Assembly (NCBI GenBank): GCA_030613025.1
Contig: JAUWMT010000010.1
Location: forward strand, 1-64,000
DNA length: 64,000 bases
Source: Candidatus Cloacimonadota bacterium
Lineage (GTDB): Bacteria; Cloacimonadota; Cloacimonadia; JGIOTU-2
Reading direction: 5' to 3'
A model generated the notes under the pieces. That model had not been told where the DNA came from, searched no databases, and was given only the letters and a program-made list of their open reading frames with translations. Shown here piece after piece: positions 1 to 7,881 of the stretch. How positions within the stretch are numbered: the stretch's first letter is position 1; each line of letters starts with the position of its first letter. The translations under genes were made by a program, and so were the position numbers.

Positions 1-2
1 CT

Positions 3-104
3 GAATTAAAGCAAAGAATCATACAATATATTAATGAAATAAATCAAATGCCAACCATTTTCAGGTGGAAATGGAAAATGGATGAAATTACAGTTTCGAA
101 ATAG
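3..104 (+). pseudogene. 3' end of an IS630-like transposase gene
   Basis: The frame starting at base 3 is open from the window edge to a TAG at 102-104 and encodes the last 33 residues of a protein. The tail (LKQRIIQYINEINQ, then FRWKWKMDE) resembles the C-terminus of IS630/Tc1-type DDE transposases, where a helix with an 'LKxKIxxYIxxxN' pattern precedes a short aromatic 'F+W' motif. The catalytic domain lies outside the window, so it is unknown whether the gene is intact. It abuts a beheaded rfbB, which suggests that this insertion removed the 5' end of that gene. The family call rests on a short tail only. Confidence 0.5.
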
Positions 105-142
105 TTCTCATTGTAAGGTTAACTTGGAATCTAAATACTAGT

Positions 143-1123
143 AATATTATAATAAATTATGATAATTTAACCTATGCAGGTGACTTAACTAAATTTAATA
201 AAATAAATTCCAATGTTAATTATCAATTTATTAAAGGGGATATTTGTAATAGAGACGCAGTATCAGAATGTTTAGCTGAGATTAAACCAGATGCCATTGT
301 TCATTTTGCTGCTGAATCACATGTGGATAGATCAATCGAAGGACCTTCTGCTTTTATACAGACAAACATTGTTGGAACTTCTATATTATTAGAAGAAACA
401 AATAAGTACTATAAACAACTGGAAGGCAATAAGAAGGAAAAATTTAGATTTCTACATATATCAACCGATGAGGTTTTTGGGGAATTGGGGAAAGCGGGTA
501 AATTTAATGAAAGCACTCCTTATAATCCCAGTTCTCCTTATTCTGCTTCAAAAGCATCTTCAGATCATCTGGTTAGAGCATGGCATAGAACTTATGGACT
601 CCCAATATTGATTACTAATTGTTCAAATAATTATGGTCCATTTCAATTTCCTGAAAAACTAATACCATTAATAATAATAAATGCGATCTCTGGTAAAGAT
701 CTACCTGTATATGGAAAAGGAAATAACATACGTGATTGGCTCTATGTTGAAGATCATTGCGATGCGATTTATGAAGTACTAAATAAAGGTAGTATAGGAG
801 AAACTTATAATATCGGTGGCAATTGTGAGAAGACTAATTTGGAAGTTGTAGAAAATATTTGTGTTATACTTGATGAAATAAAACCTAATAATAACGGAAG
901 ATCATACAAAGAACAAATAATCTTTGTGAAAGATCGACCAGGACATGATTTCCGTTATGCAATGGATATCACAAAAATCAATAAAGAACTGAACTGGCAT
1001 CCTAAAGAATCCTTTATAACAGGCATAGGAAAAACTATTAAATGGTATCTTTACAATGAAAAATGGTGGTTAGAAATACAAAAGAAAAAATATAATCAGG
1101 AAAGATTAGGGCTTATAACATGA
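143..1123 (+). pseudogene. rfbB: dTDP-glucose 4,6-dehydratase, 5'-truncated
   Basis: RfbB converts dTDP-glucose to dTDP-4-keto-6-deoxyglucose, the entry to dTDP-rhamnose and related sugars. Homology is visible from about base 143 (NYDNLTYAG, then FIKGDICNRD and HFAAESHVDRS), in one open frame through to the TGA at 1121-1123. The catalytic STDEVFGE and YSASK motifs are present. The first 25-30 residues, including the GxxGFIG nucleotide-binding motif, are missing. Upstream there is only the tail of a transposase gene and no normal start codon. A GTG at 323 is the first ordinary start and would give a useless 266-residue product. The stop overlaps the rfbA start by 4 bases, as in an intact rfb operon. 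I read it as a recent pseudogene. Confidence 0.85.
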
Positions 1124-1731
1124 AAGGAATAATTCTCGCCGGTGGTGCGGGTTCTCGTCTTCATCCACTAACTTTTAGTAGCTCAAAACAATTATTACCA
1201 ATATATAATAAACCTATGATTTATTACCCTCTTTCAATTTTGATGCTTTCAGGGATTAGAAAAATATTAATAATTTCAACTCCTTATGACCTTCCGAGCT
1301 TTGAAAAACTTCTCGGCTCTGGTGAAGACATTGGGATGAAATTTGATTATGCTGAACAGCCGAGTCCTGATGGATTAGCACAAGCTTTTATTATTGGTGA
1401 AAAATTTATTGGTAATGATTCTGTGTGTTTGATTTTAGGAGATAATATCTTCTATGGTCAAGAATTACCAAGAATTATAAGGAAAGCAGCTTCATTAAAA
1501 AATGGAGCGAATATTTTTGGCTATTATGTGCATGATCCGGAAAGATATGGGGTCGCAGAATTTAAAAAAGATAAAATAACACATATATACTTTAATAAAC
1601 CAATAATGGAAGAATATGTGAAAGATTGGCAAAATGGGCAGCATAGTGTTATCTTAGAAGGAATGAACAATAACATATTAATTTTTGAGAATCAATCAGA
1701 TGAGCAATATTTATATAAAATCAATTACTGA
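1120..1731 (+). CDS. rfbA: Glucose-1-phosphate thymidylyltransferase, C-terminally altered
   Basis: RfbA makes dTDP-glucose from dTTP and glucose-1-phosphate. Residues 1-152 are typical: the [11 protein letters not shown] signature near the N-terminus, [11 protein letters not shown], and the metal-binding LGDNIFYG. Family members have about 290 residues, but this one has 203. After GVAEF (about residue 150) the expected 'EEKP' segment and C-terminal half are absent. They are replaced by about 50 unrelated residues (from HIYFNKPIM to a YKINY end) that I do not recognise. This suggests an internal deletion that joined rfbA to the tail of another gene. With rfbB also broken, the dTDP-sugar branch here is probably dead. 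Confidence 0.75.
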   Translation: MKGIILAGGAGSRLHPLTFSSSKQLLPIYNKPMIYYPLSILMLSGIRKILIISTPYDLPSFEKLLGSGEDIGMKFDYAEQPSPDGLAQAFIIGEKFIGNDSVCLILGDNIFYGQELPRIIRKAASLKNGANIFGYYVHDPERYGVAEFKKDKITHIYFNKPIMEEYVKDWQNGQHSVILEGMNNNILIFENQSDEQYLYKINY

Positions 1732-1760
1732 ATTTAAAAAATTGGAGACAGAAAATAATA

Positions 1761-2462
1761 ATGAAAGCAGTAATATTAGCAGGCGGTTTAGGAACAAGGC
1801 TAAGACCTTTCACAGAAGTTATACCAAAACCGCTTCTTCCAATTGGTGAAAAGGCGATTTTGGAAATACAAATAGAACATCTAAAGAAATATGGATTTGA
1901 CGAGATATTTTTAGCAACAAACTATAAATCAGAATACATAAAAAACTTCTTCGGTGATGGCTCGAAATATGGTGTGAAGTTGAAAATCAGCAAAGAAGAT
2001 AATCCGCTTGGAACAGTAGGCCCTTTATCGCTTCTCAAAGAAGAACTCTCTGTCGAGCCTTTCCTAGTTATGAACGGAGATATTCTTACTAAATGTAATT
2101 ATTCAAAATTGTATCAATTTGGTTCTAAAATAGATGCTGATTTAACTGTAAGTATAAAAAAATTTATCACACCGTTCCGATTTGGCAATATCCATTTCAA
2201 TGGAGATTATGTTACAGGGATTGAGGAAAAACCAAATATAAAAACTAATATTCTCGCAGGTATTTATATAATGAAACAAGCCATTTTTAAATATATACCA
2301 TACAATGTACCACTTAGCATGGATAAATTGATAGACAAGATGCTTGAAGATAATTCACCAATTGCAAAATATATGATAAATGAATACTGGTTGGATATCG
2401 GTGTAGTTGATGATTATAAAGAGGTTCAGGAAGTTTATAATAACCACTTTAAGGATAAATAA
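1761..2462 (+). CDS. Sugar-1-phosphate nucleotidyltransferase
   Basis: This is a short NTP_transferase-family enzyme (233 residues) that activates a sugar-1-phosphate with an NTP. The signature GGLGTRLRPFT near residue 8, KPLLPIGEKAI, and the metal-binding MNGDILTK near residue 105 are intact. There is no left-handed beta-helix or CBS extension. It is separated from legB by a single base (ATG at 2463 directly after the stop), and LegC and an acetyltransferase follow. By context it probably makes the nucleotide sugar (GDP- or UDP-N-acetylglucosamine type) used by LegB, the role PtmE has in Campylobacter. The nucleotide specificity cannot be read from the sequence. Confidence 0.75.
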   Translation: MKAVILAGGLGTRLRPFTEVIPKPLLPIGEKAILEIQIEHLKKYGFDEIFLATNYKSEYIKNFFGDGSKYGVKLKISKEDNPLGTVGPLSLLKEELSVEPFLVMNGDILTKCNYSKLYQFGSKIDADLTVSIKKFITPFRFGNIHFNGDYVTGIEEKPNIKTNILAGIYIMKQAIFKYIPYNVPLSMDKLIDKMLEDNSPIAKYMINEYWLDIGVVDDYKEVQEVYNNHFKDK

Positions 2463-3449
2463 ATGAAAAAGATTTTAGTTACAGGTGCTGATGGATTTAT
2501 TGGAAGTCATCTTACAGAAGAATTAGTAAAACAGGGCTACAGTGTTAAAGCGTTTGTATATTATAACTCATTTAATTCCTGGGGTTGGATTGATACTTTT
2601 CCAAAAGAATTAAAAGATAAAATTGAAATATTTGCTGGAGATATTCGTGATCCTAACGGAGTTAGAGAAGCAATGAAAGGATGCGATATAGTTTTTCATC
2701 TTGCTGCTTTGATTGGCATACCGTTTAGTTATCATTCGCCAGATAGTTATATAGATACTAACATAAAAGGAGCATTAAACATTTTACAAGCAACAAGGTT
2801 ATTAAAAACAGAAAGAGTTCTGGTTACTTCAACTTCCGAAGTTTATGGCACAGCTCAATATGTTCCGATTGATGAAAAACATCCTTATCAAGGTCAATCT
2901 CCTTATAGTGCAACAAAAATTGGAGCAGATAGACTTGCTGAATCTTTTTATCGTTCTTTTGAGCTTCCAGTTACGATTGTAAGACCTTTTAACACATATG
3001 GTCCGAGACAGTCAGCTCGTGCGGTAATACCAACAATTATTATACAGCTTCTTAAAGGATATAAAGAAATAAAACTAGGTGATCTTTTACCAACAAGAGA
3101 TCTGGTTTTCGTTAAGGACGTCGTTAATGGATTCATTGAAATAGCAAAATCAGATAAAACCGTTGGAGAAGAAATTAATATTGCTACACAATCGGAAATA
3201 TCTATTGGAGATTTAGCAAGAAAATTAATTAAAATGATTAATCCGGAAGCGAAAATAAAACAAGATAAGAACCGAATTAGACCTGAAAAAAGCGAAGTGT
3301 ATAGATTATTTGGATCTAATAAAAAACTGATAAAGCTAACAAACTGGAAACAGAAATATTCACTCGATGAGGGATTATTGAAAACCATTGAATGGTTTAA
3401 AAAACCAGACAACTTAAAAGGATACAAACCAGAGATTTATAATGTATAA
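2463..3449 (+). CDS. legB: NAD-dependent 4,6-dehydratase, LegB type
   Basis: This extended SDR enzyme converts an NDP-N-acetylhexosamine to the 4-keto-6-deoxy form. The Rossmann motif GADGFIGSH is near residue 8. The catalytic STSEVYG and YSATK motifs follow at about 120-150, and the long stretch around PFNTYGPRQSARAVIP is typical of LegB. Full length (328 residues). LegB makes the 4-keto intermediate for legionaminic acid or bacillosamine-type sugars. The partner aminotransferase follows, but a four-helix-bundle element has been inserted between the two genes. No legI, legG or legF partners are visible next to it, so the end product may be a diamino-trideoxy hexose rather than legionaminic acid. 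Confidence 0.85.
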   Translation: MKKILVTGADGFIGSHLTEELVKQGYSVKAFVYYNSFNSWGWIDTFPKELKDKIEIFAGDIRDPNGVREAMKGCDIVFHLAALIGIPFSYHSPDSYIDTNIKGALNILQATRLLKTERVLVTSTSEVYGTAQYVPIDEKHPYQGQSPYSATKIGADRLAESFYRSFELPVTIVRPFNTYGPRQSARAVIPTIIIQLLKGYKEIKLGDLLPTRDLVFVKDVVNGFIEIAKSDKTVGEEINIATQSEISIGDLARKLIKMINPEAKIKQDKNRIRPEKSEVYRLFGSNKKLIKLTNWKQKYSLDEGLLKTIEWFKKPDNLKGYKPEIYNV

Positions 3450-3890
3450 TCGTGAGTCGTGATTTGTAATTTGATAATTAAACAGAAGGTTTGTTTTGAA
3501 AACACATAAAGATTTAGATGTTTGGAAGAAGAGTATAGATTTTGTTACTAAAGTATATAACCTTACAGACAAGTTTCCAAACAATGAAAAATTTGGTATT
3601 GTAAGTCAGATTAGGAGAGCAGCAGTCTCTATTCCTTCGAATATTGCAGAGGGTTCTGCACGAAATTCTAAAAAAGAACTAGTACAATTTTTATATGTTT
3701 CTTTAGGTTCTGCTGCTGAATTAGAAACACAGCTAATAATTTCAGAAAAATTGAAATACATAGATAATTTGGATGTTTTAAATGATCTAAACGATATACA
3801 AAAAATGATAATGGGATTAATAAAATATTTACGTAATAAAGAATTTAAAAAATGATTAATCACAAATTACGAATTACCAATTACGATTTT
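3446..3890 (+). mobile_element. S23 element E1 with AT-word inverted arms
   Basis: A 119-residue four-helix-bundle gene is bounded by two imperfectly complementary low-complexity arms. The left arm at 3451-3480 contains TTGTAATTTGATAATTA. The right arm at 3852-3890 contains CACAAATTACGAATTACC. The arms are built from variations of the word GTAATTTG/CAAATTAC. The left arm starts directly after the legB stop. The right arm overlaps the S23 stop and provides the first 12 codons of the following aminotransferase gene. This is one of five such loci in the window, each with a different arm word. Confidence 0.6.
3496..3855 (+). CDS. Four-helix-bundle protein (S23/IVS family)
   Basis: This 119-residue protein matches the S23 family, first known from intervening sequences in 23S rRNA of Leptospira and relatives and structurally related to the Avd accessory protein of diversity-generating retroelements. 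Family hallmarks are the start LDVWKKSIDFV, then QIRRAAVSIPSNIAEG near residues 35-52, a KELVQFLYVSLGSAAELETQL helix, and a final 'YL' helix. The start is a TTG preceded by AGAAGGT. The molecular function is not established for stand-alone members; it may bind nucleic acid. It is translationally coupled to legC (4-base overlap). Confidence 0.85.
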   Translation: MKTHKDLDVWKKSIDFVTKVYNLTDKFPNNEKFGIVSQIRRAAVSIPSNIAEGSARNSKKELVQFLYVSLGSAAELETQLIISEKLKYIDNLDVLNDLNDIQKMIMGLIKYLRNKEFKK

Positions 3891-5042
3891 ATTCCTCTTT
3901 CTGTTCCCTCAATTCAGGGCAACGAATGGAAATACATAAAAGAATGTCTTGATACAGAGTGGGTATCATCAGCAGGAAAGTATGTTGCTCTTTTTGAGCA
4001 GAAAATTTGCGAATTTACAGGAGCAAAATATGCTGTTGCTTGTGTAAACGGAACTGCTGCCCTTCATATTTCTTTATTATTAGCAGGCGTAAAACCTGAT
4101 GACGAAGTAATTGTTCCAACTCTAACTTTTATCTCTCCAATAAATGTTGTACGATATTGTAACGCATATCCAGTTTTTATGGATGCTGATGATTTTTATA
4201 ATATAGATGAAGAAAAAACGATTCAGTTTATCGAAAAAGAGACAATATTTAGGAATGGATTTACTTATAATAAAAAAACAAATAGGAAAATTTCCGCAAT
4301 TATTCCTGTGCATATTTTTGGTAATGCCTGTAACTTGGAAAAGCTTGTTCCAATTTGTAAAGAACGAAATATTAAAATAATAGAGGACGCCACAGAAAGT
4401 CTCGGAACAAAATATACCAAAGGTAAATTCTCCGGAAAACACACTGGTACAATTGGAGATTTGGGCTGTTTATCTTTTAATGGAAATAAAATCATTACCA
4501 CCGGTGGTGGGGGAATGATTCTAACAGATAATGAAGATTATGCAAAAAAAGCAAAATATTTAACTACCCAGGCAAAAGACGATGAAATTAGATATGTTCA
4601 CAATGAAATTGGTTATAACTACCGATTAACAAATATACAGGCTGCAATGGGAGTAGCCCAACTTGAACAACTACCTGAATATTTGAATATAAAGAAAAAT
4701 AATTATAATTTATATAAAGATGAAATTGACATAATTCCCGGATTACATATTGTGGAAACACCGGATTATGCAAATAATAATCATTGGATGTATCCACTTA
4801 AGATTGATCAAAATGTATATAACAAAGATAGAGAAGAATTAATGAGTTTCCTATCTGAAAAGAAAATCCAAACGCGACATGTTTGGTATCTTAATCATCT
4901 ACAAAAACCCTATAAAGACTGTCAGAAATATAAAATTGAAAATGCTATCAAATTATGGGAAAAGACATTGAATATACCCTGTTCGGTGAATTTAAATGAA
5001 AATGAAATTAAAAAAGTTTGTGAGGTATTAAATGAAAGATAG
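3852..5042 (+). CDS. legC: PLP aminotransferase, LegC family
   Basis: This DegT/DnrJ/EryC1/StrS-type sugar aminotransferase (396 residues) converts the LegB 4-keto product to the 4-amino sugar. The sequence from IPLSVPS through TEWVSSAGKYV is characteristic of LegC. The cofactor Asp lies in IIEDATESLG, and the Schiff-base Lys in LSFNGNKIITTGGGG near residue 215. LegC proteins normally begin at IPLSVP. Here the first 12-13 residues (MINHKLRITNYD) are encoded by the right arm of the S23 element E1, and no other ATG, GTG or TTG lies between it and the conserved start. The enzyme therefore has an element-derived N-terminal extension. Confidence 0.87.
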   Translation: MINHKLRITNYDFIPLSVPSIQGNEWKYIKECLDTEWVSSAGKYVALFEQKICEFTGAKYAVACVNGTAALHISLLLAGVKPDDEVIVPTLTFISPINVVRYCNAYPVFMDADDFYNIDEEKTIQFIEKETIFRNGFTYNKKTNRKISAIIPVHIFGNACNLEKLVPICKERNIKIIEDATESLGTKYTKGKFSGKHTGTIGDLGCLSFNGNKIITTGGGGMILTDNEDYAKKAKYLTTQAKDDEIRYVHNEIGYNYRLTNIQAAMGVAQLEQLPEYLNIKKNNYNLYKDEIDIIPGLHIVETPDYANNNHWMYPLKIDQNVYNKDREELMSFLSEKKIQTRHVWYLNHLQKPYKDCQKYKIENAIKLWEKTLNIPCSVNLNENEIKKVCEVLNER

Positions 5043-5580
5043 AATAAAACTCAGAGCATTAACATACAATGACATAGAAAAAACACTGAAATGGCATAAT
5101 CAAGAAGAAGTAAAATATTTTTATAGTGGACATCCTTTTCCAGTTAATATTGAAAACGAGAAAGAATGGTATGAAAAGATATTAAAATCAAATATACCAA
5201 CTAGTGTATTTGGTGTTGAGCATATCGAGGATAAAAAGCTGATAGGATTTACAATCTTAAAAAAAATTAATCTGATAAATAGGAATGCTGAGTTTGGTAA
5301 AGTTCTTGGAGAAAAAAAATATCAAGGAATAGGGGTCGGTACAGAAATGACATTAAAAACCCTGAAATTCGGTTTTCATGAATTAGGATTAAAAAGGATA
5401 TATGCCTATCAATTACATGATAACTTCGGATCGATAAAGGTTAACGAGAAATGTGGTTTTATTAAAGAAGGAATATTACGTTCAGCAGTTTTTAAAAATA
5501 ATAAATTTATAGATGAACAAATAATGAGTATACTGAAAGAAGATTTCGATAAAATCTGGAAAGAAAAATATGGGATATAA
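5032..5580 (+). CDS. GNAT-family N-acetyltransferase
   Basis: This 182-residue GNAT protein resembles the sugar-amine acetyltransferases PseH/LegH/WecD. The N-terminus KLRALTYNDIEKTLKWHN and the central GKVLGEKKYQGIGVGTE, which forms the acetyl-CoA pyrophosphate loop, are typical. So is the C-terminal asparagine-rich strand LHDNFGSIKVNEKCGF. A GAGGT box 6 bases before the ATG supports the start, and the gene overlaps legC by 11 bases. By position it most likely acetylates the 4-amino group made by LegC, giving an NDP-diacetylated dideoxy-diamino sugar. Confidence 0.75.
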   Translation: MKDRIKLRALTYNDIEKTLKWHNQEEVKYFYSGHPFPVNIENEKEWYEKILKSNIPTSVFGVEHIEDKKLIGFTILKKINLINRNAEFGKVLGEKKYQGIGVGTEMTLKTLKFGFHELGLKRIYAYQLHDNFGSIKVNEKCGFIKEGILRSAVFKNNKFIDEQIMSILKEDFDKIWKEKYGI

Positions 5581-6652
5581 GTTATTGGACCTTTCGAATA
5601 AGAAAGAATGGTCTAAATATATATCGAAATTACATGAATTACAACAAGACATCTATTTTACTCCTGAATATTACTCTCTCTATGAAAAAAATGGAGATGG
5701 AAAAGCACAGTGTTTTGTTTTTGAAGATAATGGTGAAATAGCTTTATATCCGTTTCTTATTAATTCGGTTAACAAATTAGGATATAAATTAGATAAGCAA
5801 TATTTTGATATTCAAGGAGCTTATGGATACAATGGCCCCGCTGTATCCTCTAAAAATGAAAATTTCATTTTATCATTTAGCAAAGAATTCAAAAACTTTT
5901 GTACTTCTCAGAATGTTATTGCAGAATTTATTCGATTTAATCCCGTACTTCAGAATCAGAGATTTATAAACTATATTGATCCTATTTTAATAAATTATAA
6001 TATTATTTTAGACTTAAATATGCAAGATATCTGGATGAATGCGTATGAGCATTCAACAAGGAAGAATGTTAAAAAGGCTTTAAGAAATAATCTTATTGTT
6101 AAGTATTATACCGATTCGAATATTTCTGACTCTGAATTAATGAGTTTTATAAAAATATATTATAAAACAATGGATCGTAATTCCGCTGCTTATGGTTATT
6201 ATCTCTCAGAAGAATTTTTCAGAGAAATTGTTTATAACTTATCGGGGAAAGCACTATTCTTTTTTACTTATAAAGATAATAAAATAATTTCTTGTGAGCT
6301 TGTATTGATTAGTAAAAAAATTGGGTATTCTTTTTTAGGTGGGACACTTTCTGAATTCTATGAATTTAGGCCAAATGACTTACTGAAACATGAAATTATA
6401 AATTTATTAAAGTTGAAAAAATATGATTACTTTTGTTTTGGAGGTGGGACTAAACCCAATGATGGAATATTTAATTATAAAAAGAAATTTGCAAGAAATG
6501 GAGTTTATGATTTTTATATCGGTAAGAAAATACATAATAAAGAAATCTATAATGAAGTAATAAGGCAATGGGAATATAAGTACCCGGTGTTTTATGATAA
6601 AAATAAAAAAATGTTATTAGGTTATAGAGAAATAACAAAAAATGAAAAATAA
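5570..6652 (+). CDS. FemAB-like aminoacyl/acyl transferase
   Basis: This 360-residue protein has the double-GNAT layout of the FemA/FemX group, enzymes that transfer amino acids or acyl groups to a cell-surface amine. Supporting features are the 'WMNAYEHSTRKNVKKALRN' helix near residue 160 and the second-domain pattern ALFFFTYKDNKIISCELVL near residue 225, followed by the basic FNYKKKFAR segment near the end. It overlaps both neighbours (11 bases each), so it belongs to the same transcript. In polysaccharide loci such proteins probably decorate an amino sugar of the repeat unit. The acceptor is unknown. Confidence 0.65.
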   Translation: MGYKLLDLSNKKEWSKYISKLHELQQDIYFTPEYYSLYEKNGDGKAQCFVFEDNGEIALYPFLINSVNKLGYKLDKQYFDIQGAYGYNGPAVSSKNENFILSFSKEFKNFCTSQNVIAEFIRFNPVLQNQRFINYIDPILINYNIILDLNMQDIWMNAYEHSTRKNVKKALRNNLIVKYYTDSNISDSELMSFIKIYYKTMDRNSAAYGYYLSEEFFREIVYNLSGKALFFFTYKDNKIISCELVLISKKIGYSFLGGTLSEFYEFRPNDLLKHEIINLLKLKKYDYFCFGGGTKPNDGIFNYKKKFARNGVYDFYIGKKIHNKEIYNEVIRQWEYKYPVFYDKNKKMLLGYREITKNEK

Positions 6653-7868
6653 AATAAAAGTCGCTTGGATCTGTCATTTTACGAATGCACATATCCAAGA
6701 AATAATAAAACCAAGGCGTAGTTTCGCTGAAATGGCTACCTGGGTTACGAGTTTCATAAAAGTATTACAAAATAAAGAAGATATGGATTTACATATCATT
6801 TCACCTCATCGCTGGATTACAAAATACAAAACCTTTATAGAAAATGGGATAACATATCATTTTTTTAATCCGGGGATACCGTTTTATGGAAGGCATTGGC
6901 CATCGTTTTTCCGTTTTGATAGAATGACAAATTATTTTTTTAATAAAAGAAAAGTATCTCGGATAGTCAATAAAATCAAGCCGGATATTATTCATCTTAT
7001 GGGGGCTGAAAATGCTTATTATTCTTCTACTCTTTTGCAGTTTAAGGGTAAGTATCCTTCTTTAGTTACTGTTCAGGGTTTTATTTCACATTCAAATGGT
7101 AATTCAAAAGATGCTTTATATAGAAAAACAGTTGAGAAAAAGATATTAGAAACATTTAAACATTTTGGATATCGTACAGAAACAATGGGTGAATCGATAA
7201 AATCTTTTAATAAACAAGCAATTTTGCATTGGCATCGTTTCCCGATGTTTGTAAGAGAACCATTAAATATTGCTTTTGATCAGAGAGAATATGATTGTGT
7301 TTTTTTTGCCAGAGTATCTAAAGATAAGGGTATAGAAGATTTATTGGAAGCAATAGCTTTACTAAAAAAAATGAAGAATGATATTAAACTATTGGTAATT
7401 GGCTCCTCAGGAAAAAGTTATGCTGATTTTTTGAAAAACAAATGCGTTGAATTAAATATTGCAAATAATATTACTTGGGCAGGTTTTCTTCCTACCCAAG
7501 AAGATGTGTATATTGCAGCATCTCATGCTAAAATATGTGTATTACCTACTTACCATGATATTATCTCAGGAACTATAATTGAAAGTCTTTTTTTGAAAAT
7601 ACCTGTAGTTGCTTATAATGTTGGTAGCATCCATGAGCTTAATAAAGATAAACAACATGTGATTTTGGTAGATAAATTTGATATAAATGGATTAGCAAAA
7701 AATGTTTCCACCTTACTTCATAATGATAAGTTGCTGAATGAAATGGCTGAAAATGGATATAAAATAATTCGACAATGGTTTGATAATTCCAAAGTATATC
7801 CTGTACTTATGAATGTTTACCAAAAGATTATTCAGGATTTTCAGAATAATAGATCAATCCATAACTAA
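6642..7868 (+). CDS. Glycosyltransferase family 4
   Basis: This is a GT-B-fold retaining glycosyltransferase of 408 residues. The C-terminal domain shows the usual FFARVSKDKGIEDLLEA nucleotide-binding start near residue 222, then WAGFLPTQEDVYIAASHAKICVLPT. The E-x7-E like motif is in SGTIIESLFLKIPVVAYNVGS near residue 310. Cytosolic and membrane-associated, it should add one sugar of the repeat unit to the undecaprenyl-linked chain. It lies between the FemAB-like gene and wzx. Confidence 0.8.
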   Translation: MKNKIKVAWICHFTNAHIQEIIKPRRSFAEMATWVTSFIKVLQNKEDMDLHIISPHRWITKYKTFIENGITYHFFNPGIPFYGRHWPSFFRFDRMTNYFFNKRKVSRIVNKIKPDIIHLMGAENAYYSSTLLQFKGKYPSLVTVQGFISHSNGNSKDALYRKTVEKKILETFKHFGYRTETMGESIKSFNKQAILHWHRFPMFVREPLNIAFDQREYDCVFFARVSKDKGIEDLLEAIALLKKMKNDIKLLVIGSSGKSYADFLKNKCVELNIANNITWAGFLPTQEDVYIAASHAKICVLPTYHDIISGTIIESLFLKIPVVAYNVGSIHELNKDKQHVILVDKFDINGLAKNVSTLLHNDKLLNEMAENGYKIIRQWFDNSKVYPVLMNVYQKIIQDFQNNRSIHN

Positions 7869-7881
7869 GAACTTTTATACA

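Noticed and set aside
2948-3427. Long minus-strand frame inside legB
   Set aside because: It is antisense to a well-conserved SDR gene with all motifs and has no recognisable product.
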